Origin: Saccoglossus kowalevskii
Lineage: Eukaryota > Hemichordata > Enteropneusta > Harrimaniidae
Direction: 5' to 3'
Length of the DNA stretch: 14,250 nucleotides
NCBI RefSeq assembly: GCF_000003605.2
Contig: NW_003105605.1
Location: 230,877-245,126, forward strand
Part shown: one piece after another, positions 8,526 to 14,250 of the stretch
How the letters are laid out: each line of letters starts with the position of its first letter
How positions within the stretch are numbered: position 1 is the stretch's first letter
Translations under genes and position numbers: made by a program
The notes under the pieces: generated by a model
Databases searched by the model: none
What the model was told of the DNA's origin: nothing
The model's input: only the letters and a program-made list of their open reading frames with translations

Positions 8526-9546
8526 TCAGGTATGAACGTATGACTCCAAGTCTCTCCTATTTTTGACAGTGAAATGAACACGGTATAGTAGACTAAAACG
8601 CGTACCGTATTTTTTGACGATCTGTTGCTGAAGAGGGAGTCAGTTCATTCCCAACAACCGTGACAAATTTGACAAGCGGTCAAATTTGCTGTCGTCTAAA
8701 TGTTTTTATCTCCATAGCACTTGTCGAATTACGATTACATAGCCATCCCTGCGAGATAGCGTTTGTCGTTTTGATTCTATTTTCATTTGAACAGTATATG
8801 TCTCGAGTATGTTGCCACATAGTCTTGACAATCATGATATCCATCCTCCACTTAACTTTTCCATCTCAAACAAATCCCCTATAATTTTAGATGGGGGGGT
8901 GAACAAAAAGCGTAACTTAAAAAATGGCTATCTCGATGTGAACACGGCTCGTACCGTGCTAAAAAATAACAACAAATATAGTCACACAATATTTCGTGAA
9001 AGGGATTTCAATTTTCGCATTGTAGCAGTTTAAGAAGGGGTATGACTCTGGGTGCACTGACGGCACACTTCAATCATATTACTAACGTGATACCTACCTG
9101 GACTTTGATTGGCGATTCTCTGCTGTCGGTTAAAACCTGGACAACACAAAAAAAATGACAATGAAGGCGCTTTTGACCCCAAAGTTAGCGCTTTTCGCTA
9201 AAAAAAAAACACCCGCATTTTTGGTAAAATGAAGAACGAATAAGTTCAAATAAACATGTGAAACACTTGGCAAAAAGTAAGCTATGAACTGAACAGAGCC
9301 AACAATTTGCATTATGTTCAACCAGACATTGTTTTAGATGGTTTAGTCAAAATTTCCCAAATTGTGTACTCAGTCATATAAAAAAATACCCAATTCTGCA
9401 GAACTATATAATTCAAACATATAGAGTGACAATTCCTGGAAACGTATTTGGTGCAGTGTGAGAATTAGGTTTTGCTATTCCTCGGGGAAGGAAAAAAACG
9501 GAAATACCTCGGAAATCACTAGGTTGATAAGTTGTCTAGTTCTTGA
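8526..9546 (-). CDS. Possible 3' part of an unidentified minus-strand gene (three phase-compatible exons)
   Basis: Three pieces bracketed by GT-AG-type signals are all in phase 0 on the minus strand. They are 9546-9508 (SRTRQLINLVISE, donor GTATTT), 9136-9098 (VLTDSRESPIKVQ, acceptor TTTTGTGTTGTCCAG, donor GTAGGT) and 8627-8526 (acceptor CTCCCTCTTCAG; begins QQIVKKYG, ends DLESYVHT, then TGA). The last two acceptors and the middle donor are strong. The two 39-base pieces are short enough to be open by chance, no upstream exon or start was found, no polyadenylation signal is obvious downstream, and the peptide matches no family I know. This is a hypothesis, not a firm gene. Confidence 0.18.
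8640..9090. other. Stretch with two overlapping plus-strand open frames
   Basis: Frames at 8660-8884 (GTG start) and 8809-9033 (true ATG, 74 codons, ending RERDFNFRIVAV) overlap and have no recognised product. If the minus-strand exon chain were real, this would be its intron. Downstream, at 9185-9201, is a small TTAGCG/CGCTAA hairpin. Confidence 0.3.
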
Positions 9547-9828
9547 CTGGCAAACAATTGTTTAAAATTGAAGCTTCTTTTAATTTATTAATGGTTGTCA
9601 AGGAGAAGCCAACATTTAGAAGTGTGTCTTGTACTTATATTATTAATATTCAATTGTATCGGTGAACGTTGTCATTGTCTGTGAGTTGCTACCACATGTT
9701 AACATCATTCATCTTGGCATATGGGCGTAACTGTCAGCCGAGACGGTGAAATTCAACATTTCTACTTTATCTACAGTTGGATCTTTACAATAAATGTCGT
9801 GTGTTATCTTATTAAAGTTTATCCCTAA

Positions 9829-10041
9829 AGCCTTAGTAGTGTCTTGGTGTTGTTATGTGACATATTTAATGGCAATGGTACAAAATATTTGAAGACTCTC
9901 CTAATTCGTCGTTGTCCGGAGGCGGAGGCGAATCTTGCGAATCCATATGAATTGGAAGAATATTTAAAGGGGTTAGCAAATGCAATTCGAACGACCAATC
10001 AAACGGAAACCAAAACGATCTTCAACATTCGGACACGCTGA
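9829..10041. other. GC-richer block open in several frames on both strands
   Basis: This block contrasts with its AT-rich flanks. The plus frame is open for 70 codons to TGA at 10039 and reads LLIRRCPEAEANLANPYE then LEEYLKGLANAIRTTNQTE. There is no ATG at its beginning. On the minus strand an ATG at 9950 gives a short proline-rich frame (MDSQDSPPPPDNDELGES...), and another minus frame is open for about 57 codons. No family is recognised. A decayed mobile-element or processed fragment is the simplest reading. Confidence 0.25.
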
Positions 10042-10270
10042 AAGCTTTGAAAACAGATGTTTAGTAAGATGTGTCACAATTCGAAAAAATCAGGCAATCG
10101 AATAGTTCACCCAATAATCCAGATACCCCCCCCCAAATAAATCTTTTTGTAGGAATGCTATTATAAGCAACTTTCAATGTGGTAGAGTGAATTAATCAGC
10201 AACCAACTTAATTCAGTCAAAGGCATATGATATTATCGATTGATGTTAACACATTTTAATTTTTTGTTTT
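10042..10270. other. Upstream flank or intron of the thymosin gene
   Basis: AT-rich sequence with a run of nine C at 10126-10134 and no coding signal. It leads into the pyrimidine-rich acceptor region before 10279. Confidence 0.4.
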
Positions 10271-10278
10271 TATGTTAG

Positions 10279-10327
10279 GTAACAGGCTATTTTGAAATAA
10301 ATAGCTGTGGAGAATATTGACCTCACG
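10279..10327 (+). other. 5' untranslated part of the thymosin coding exon
   Basis: A pyrimidine-rich tract (TTTTTTGTTTTTATGTTAG) ends in AG at 10278, with a second AG at 10285, so an upstream untranslated exon is likely. An in-frame TAA at 10298-10300 lies between this acceptor and the ATG at 10328, which fixes that ATG as the start of the reading frame. Confidence 0.5.
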
Positions 10328-10463
10328 ATGAGTGCGCGAGTCAAAAGGGTAAGACACTTCGACAAGAAGAAGTTGGAACAGATGAGCGAATTAAAAAACT
10401 TTGAGAAACAAGACTTACGTAAAGTGCAGACTCACGTACACAACACCTTGCCAACACAAAAAA
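10328..10463 (+). CDS. Beta-thymosin, first coding exon
   Basis: This exon encodes residues 1-45 of a beta-thymosin, a small cytoplasmic protein that binds monomeric actin and controls filament assembly. The start is the first in-frame ATG after a stop at 10298. Residues 1-24 are a basic extension (MSARVKRVRHFDKKKLEQMS...). Residues 25-45 carry the family core, FEKQDLRKVQT then HVHNTLPTQK. This aligns with the classic F-D-K-x-x-L-K-K-T-E-T...N-x-L-P-T-K pattern, so LRKVQT stands where LKKTET is usual. The exon ends with one base of a Thr codon before a consensus GTGAGTG donor (phase 1). The extension also contains FDKKKL, a partial echo of the core motif. There are no membrane segments or signal peptide. 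Confidence 0.9.
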
Positions 10464-10602
10464 GTGAGTGAAAAGAGCACACAAGTATTACATCATCATT
10501 CGTGTTTAAAGCAAACGCAGACGATAATATTTTATTTCTAAGGTCATGTGTTATATGTAAATGAGTTATATTATTTAGTTTATTTATTGTGGTCAATTTC
10601 AG
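10464..10602 (+). other. Beta-thymosin intron
   Basis: This 139-bp phase-1 intron runs from GTGAGTG to TCAATTTCAG and is AT-rich. Joining its flanks completes Thr46 (A|CT) and continues the family motif without a break. Confidence 0.9.
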
Positions 10603-10667
10603 CTATTGACGACGAGAAAGACGCAATACAACGCTGGAAAGATCACACATATTACTGGTCTAAATGA
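10603..10667 (+). CDS. Beta-thymosin, second coding exon
   Basis: This exon completes Thr46, giving TIDDEKDAIQRWKDHTYYWSK and then TGA at 10665. TIDDEK matches the family's TIEQEK, the second actin-contacting helix. The tail after it (DAIQRWKDHTYYWSK) is longer and more aromatic than the short acidic or Gly-rich end of vertebrate thymosins. The whole protein is 66 residues against about 40-44 for single-repeat vertebrate members. Only one full repeat is present, unlike the multi-repeat thymosins known from several invertebrates. Confidence 0.9.
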
Positions 10668-10753
10668 GATAACTGCGCGGGAAGATGCATCACCAACCTT
10701 AAATCAGTTTGTTATACTGTAAATGCTCCTGGATATCTGCAATGATTAGTAAT

Positions 10754-10759
10754 ATTAAA
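10754..10759 (+). terminator. Possible polyadenylation signal ATTAAA for beta-thymosin
   Basis: ATTAAA, the commonest variant of AATAAA, lies 86 bases after the TGA. No clear GT-rich downstream element can be recognised, and other A/T-rich hexamers occur further on. Confidence 0.35.
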
Positions 10760-11797
10760 TTGCCAACTTGCCAGAAGTAGATATCCAGTATGTTACCAAA
10801 TGTATTGGAAGCCATAGTTCTACCATGACGAGCGATGATATACTTGGAACAGTGCCACCATGTATTTATGCGCCATATAGAAAGCAACGAAGTTTGGGAT
10901 GGTAACCAAGGAAACCGTGACTGCCATATATATTTTACAATCAAAATTCCTGGTCAAAAGTGAACTATGAATTTGTACACGTGCATGTTATCGATGCGTC
11001 AACATACAGATTTAGAATTAATAGCGTCACGTCAGCTGGCTATTTCAATGATATACTTGGGCAAACTAACATTATATGATAACCGCCTACTATGTGATTA
11101 TACACAGAGACACAGATGATTTAGTCTCCATGATTTCTCTATGAGTGAAGTGATCACAGTTATGGGAGACGAACCAAGGAAACAAGAAGTACATCAGTCA
11201 GTCAGTCAATTCAATTCCAACTGGTGTACGAAAATTTCATTGCATGCTACAGTGGTACATAACTGTTATTTGTGCACACTGCTCTTAAAGGCGATATACG
11301 AAATAATATAGCCACACTATGTTTGAATTGCCACGCATGTTGTAAAATTGACCACAGTTTGTTTATTATATTAATTTATTTGTCCATTTTCACAGCTAAT
11401 GACCAACGACTGCCAATATTATTTATTATCTGCTCGACGTTCTTCGGTTGACTGAATAATATAGTTTTGCGCTTAGAAACTTGCACAGTGCAATTCATCG
11501 CGTCATACTTATATTATAATCTAATTTATATATGTCCTGAATTTTTTTTAATTGTGAACCAACGTATATTTTGGAGCAATTATAGCAGTAAACAGTAAAA
11601 ACTTGTACAATCGCTTCCCTTGAATTGCTGGAATTTATTTACCTCAGAAATGGGTATCAGCTGACAGCTGTTATTAAATCTTAAATTAATAAATGCATGT
11701 TAATAAAAGTTATTCACTTTACAACAAAATATCAATAGGAAATAGTCTACAAGTGATATTGAGTTTGGCTCTAGTTGGGTGAACGCCCTCTATAATT
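10760..11797. other. Non-coding stretch after the thymosin gene
   Basis: No gene is recognised. GTAACCAAGGAAAC at 10902-10915 is close to an RFX X-box, and AACCAAGGAAAC recurs at 11172-11183. A minus-strand frame over 10944-10699 lacks an ATG start and is treated as chance. Confidence 0.4.
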
Positions 11798-11828
11798 GTT
11801 GTTGTTGTTTGTTGTTGTTGTTGTTTTT
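11798..11828 (+). repeat. (GTT)n microsatellite
   Basis: A GTT tract interrupted by one extra T. It creates an artefactual poly-Leu/poly-Val open frame downstream. Confidence 0.85.
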
Positions 11829-12100
11829 AATTTCAGCACATCAAAGTTGTTTCAATACTTGATTAGCCATAATCAAAATTGTGATTCTATTTTAAACAAA
11901 ATAAAGCTATATACTGCAGACATCTCTAACAATATGTGGTCTTTATTATTCTTAGCACGTCCACTCCACCCACGTTTATGGCGATTGCTCATGATCTATA
12001 GACTTTCCACAGTCGGGCGATTTTTTCAAACATAGATGTAATTTTTAATGTCATTTTTAGCTAAAGTGACATAATGCACATTAAATATGTTCCCCACTCG

Positions 12101-12148
12101 CCGCGAAAAAATCTTTCGCGGTCACGCTAGTTTTCGCGATCACGCTAA
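12101..12148. repeat. Hairpin plus tandem CGCGA repeat, likely mobile-element fragment
   Basis: CCGCGAAA/TTTCGCGG forms a perfect 8-bp stem around AAATC (12101-12121). It overlaps two copies of TTTCGCG(G/A)TCACGCTA with an 18-bp period (from 12114 and 12132). The CpG-rich block stands out sharply from AT-rich flanks. Similar CGCGAAAA-rich repeats are, from memory, common in aquatic invertebrate genomes. Confidence 0.55.
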
Positions 12149-12149
12149 A

Positions 12150-12950
12150 AGACCAAATTGAAAATTAATTATATTTCTTTTTGTAAAACAAAAAAGAAGT
12201 CCCGACTTTTCCAGTCTACATGATGTATTGTCTTACCTGATTGGTTTACAGTTACGTGTCAGTGTTGGATAACTCTACATCGCGCACAGATGTTGCGGCA
12301 ATCACTATGTTGTCTAGCTGGGTCAACCTCTCAATGTATATTTAGTAGGAATGTATGTTCATATTGTAAACGATATGGAAAAGTATACAAAATTTATATC
12401 ATATCGAAGTGGTGTTACAAAGATTGTCATATTTTCGTAATCGTGAATGTATTTCACAGTGACATTTTATTGAGGATGTAAGTGTAAGAAGAGAGACATG
12501 GCAGTGTTCACTGAAATGGACATTTTACACAATACTGATTTAACATGGAGGATGGGTGGATGGTTGGTTTGGGTTTGTTTTGATTACATGTATTATTCAA
12601 GCGCACCACTACAATCCTGGGGTTATATGATACACCAAAAGACAAAATCTAGTACCGCCATGTAATTTATTGTCTCGCATACTAAAGGCGAATATTTATA
12701 TTGACGAAGCCCTACATGAATGGCACATTTCATGTATTATGTGCGCAACTTTCTTTCGTGAAGGACAAAAACAAAGACGGCATCCGAACCATAGAATCTA
12801 GTAAAATTTAATCGATATTATGAGACCATCGTTTTCCAGCCAAAACGTCAAAATTGGGACTATAAGATTTGATTGCTGGCCTCACTGTGTCAACACTGAT
12901 ATGTTGAATCTTTTTTTAAAATCTACGACCGTAACGTCACACTTATGTAT
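12150..12950. other. Non-coding stretch, nothing recognised
   Basis: The only notable signal is a strong minus-strand donor (CAATCAG|GTAAGA, complement near 12231-12236). No coding exon attaches to it, so it could end an untranslated exon or be chance. The 12290-12481 open frame starts with TTG and is not convincing. Confidence 0.35.
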
Positions 12951-12952
12951 TA

Positions 12953-12984
12953 TGTGGTAATTATCTGGGAGAATAATTACCACA
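12953..12984. repeat. Perfect 12-bp hairpin TGTGGTAATTAT / ATAATTACCACA
   Basis: The arms at 12953-12964 and 12973-12984 pair without mismatch around an eight-base loop, CTGGGAGA. It is too short for a microRNA precursor, so it may be a foldback remnant or a regulatory palindrome. Confidence 0.65.
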
Positions 12985-12989
12985 AACTC

Positions 12990-13740
12990 GGAACATTCAG
13001 AGGGGATTCTACAAAGTTTCACTTATTATTTCATTTGACAGGTCTCATTTGGGATCTCGAAATGACAATTTATAGGTCCCTTTTAGGAACGTTGGTATGC
13101 ATGTAAGAGTTATATAGAAGTGAGATATTGAGACATGCTGTTCGACAAAGATTACAAACAACATTAAAGTTGACTTTCTGTTGAAAGTTTGAGCCGCTGC
13201 AACATTTACGCAATGCTTTATTGGAAAAAGCTCCTTTTATTGATAACGGGAAACTATTATTGCCCTGGTAACTCCGTGAATTATGTACTTTTCAAAAATG
13301 TTTCACAATTACAATATATTAATAACAATGTTTTTTTCATCCCATGTGACCAACTGAATCAAAAACATAACGATATAAACTGGTTGTAGTTTAGTATTTC
13401 CCCAACTCCAAATTAAACCAAATGCACTCAGGCTTTCTGGATCTTAAGTGTTGGTAAACAAAGGCAAATCTTGCCGAGGCGGAGCTCGAAAAAAATACAA
13501 AATAAATACACTGCAAAAAATAAAGAAATACTTTTTATTTAATTATTTGTTTCCCAGATCTTGAGATAAAATACATAATTACACATCTCACAGAGATCAG
13601 GAAAGTCTTATTGTATTTTGTTTTTCATAATTTCAAAGAAAAATCAGTGAAAATAATCAAAATGAAACAATGGACTGATCGCTAGTCATTTCCATTTTTT
13701 TATTTTCTGACTATGGAAACCAAACCCGCAATCTACCTGA
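12990..13740. other. Non-coding stretch
   Basis: AT-rich. An acceptor-like TTTCATTTGACAG ends at 13042 and opens a 21-codon frame (GLIWDLEMTIYRSLLGTLVC...) with no known match. The 13189-13389 open frame begins with TTG and is treated as chance. Confidence 0.35.
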
Positions 13741-13930
13741 TGTAGGGCGGGCACGCTAGCACATCAGAGGTGGTAGCACGACATTTTTGCATGAGGGACG
13801 AGATCTGAAATCCGGACCCTCTGAAACGCCATTTCCTGCATTTTGAGGGTAAATTTTTCTGTCACAAAAGGTTTCAACTTGATTTGGGTGGATGACCCCC
13901 GCCCGCCCCCTGGTACCGCCGCCACTGCAC
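13741..13930 (-). repeat. Probable dispersed repeat fragment
   Basis: This block is distinctly GC-richer than its flanks. On the minus strand it contains the phrase AAATGCAGGAAATGGCGTTT followed by CAGAGGGTCCGGATTTCAGA. From memory, phrases of this kind recur in many marine invertebrate genomes as part of dispersed elements. The 61-codon minus frame over it (13941-13756) is a by-product of the repeat. The family cannot be named from sequence alone. Confidence 0.4.
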
Positions 13931-14071
13931 ATAAACTGCAAAATAAGTGTTACCCCAGACCATTCGTCCCGGTGTTATCGCTATCGTCACACGAGACTCC
14001 AGCTTGTCTCCTATACAATTTTCCTTCCGCCCACTTAATTTTAATATTCATATGACCTTTGCACTGACATC

Positions 14072-14250
14072 GATAGCCAATCGCATTCGACCGCGGACGT
14101 CACTCTAAATAAACAACTGAATAAATTAATATACCATATTTGGAAGATAGCGGGTAAATTCAACGTTGTTGGTGTGTTCCTTCGGGTTCCAAAGCGCACG
14201 AAACGAGTTCATGTTCCGTTATCTTTCGCAAGTAAAACAGGTCGATATGT
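14072..14250 (+). promoter_or_regulatory. Possible promoter and start of a gene running off the right end
   Basis: AGCCAATCGC (CCAAT at 14076-14080), GGACGTCAC and TAAATAAA (14107-14114) occur in promoter-like order. An ATG at 14211 then opens a frame to the window end (MFRYLSQVKQVDM). The start context is weak (T at -3), only 13 codons are visible, and the peptide is not recognised. Confidence 0.2.

Noticed and set aside
10699-10944. 81-codon minus-strand frame
   Set aside because: It starts with TTG, not ATG, overlaps the likely thymosin 3' untranslated region, and has no recognisable product.
11796-12035. 79-codon frame beginning in the GTT tract
   Set aside because: Its start lies in a microsatellite and there is no ATG. 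An acceptor-like TTTCAG inside it has no matching coding exon.
1-14250. CRISPR array, rRNA gene, bacterial operon or phage-type defence system
   Set aside because: No regularly spaced direct repeats, no rRNA-like segments, and the genes identified are intron-containing animal genes.

Overview
This is an AT-rich, intron-bearing animal nuclear sequence, most likely from an invertebrate and possibly a marine one. It has long non-coding stretches, short exons with GT-AG borders, microsatellites and foldback repeats. It has no bacterial-style gene packing, rRNA gene, intact tRNA gene or CRISPR array. The long open frames in the window are almost all chance readings of AT-rich DNA, and the real coding sequence lies in short exons.

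Two genes can be named with confidence. On the minus strand at the left end are two coding exons of UFM1, the ubiquitin-fold modifier. They are 1793-1849 (residues from about Ser2 to the split codon of Val20) and 891-948 (19 residues matching the LSVP...FAAEE stretch of animal UFM1). The 3' exons should lie left of base 1. The start codon appears to be split by an intron or else shifted upstream. A CpG-richer stretch with two NRF-1-like sites (about 1985-2530) is the likely promoter. On the plus strand at 10328-10667 is a complete two-exon beta-thymosin (actin-monomer-binding) gene encoding 66 residues, with an unusual basic N-terminal extension and an unusual C-terminal tail.

Layout: 1-890 is the UFM1 intron or downstream flank, with a repeat built on an (ACG)n tract. 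891-1849 holds the UFM1 exons and an intron with a nested foldback. 1850-2550 is the UFM1 5' region. 2550-5000 is intergenic, with a 280-bp foldback carrying CTCF-like cores and some promoter-like signals. 5000-5670 has three hairpins sharing CATGGA/TCCATG ends. 5970-6230 has a CCAAT/TATA pair and a tandem duplication. 6230-10280 has no identified gene, only weak exon candidates on the minus strand (including a phase-consistent chain at 9546-8526) and coding-like blocks. 10280-10760 is the thymosin gene. 10760-14250 is non-coding as far as can be seen, with hairpins, a likely dispersed repeat at 13741-13930 and a possible gene start at the right edge.

The two named genes have no known functional link. 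No new multi-gene system is evident. The most unusual items are the UFM1 start-codon arrangement, the shape of the thymosin protein and the hairpin families.
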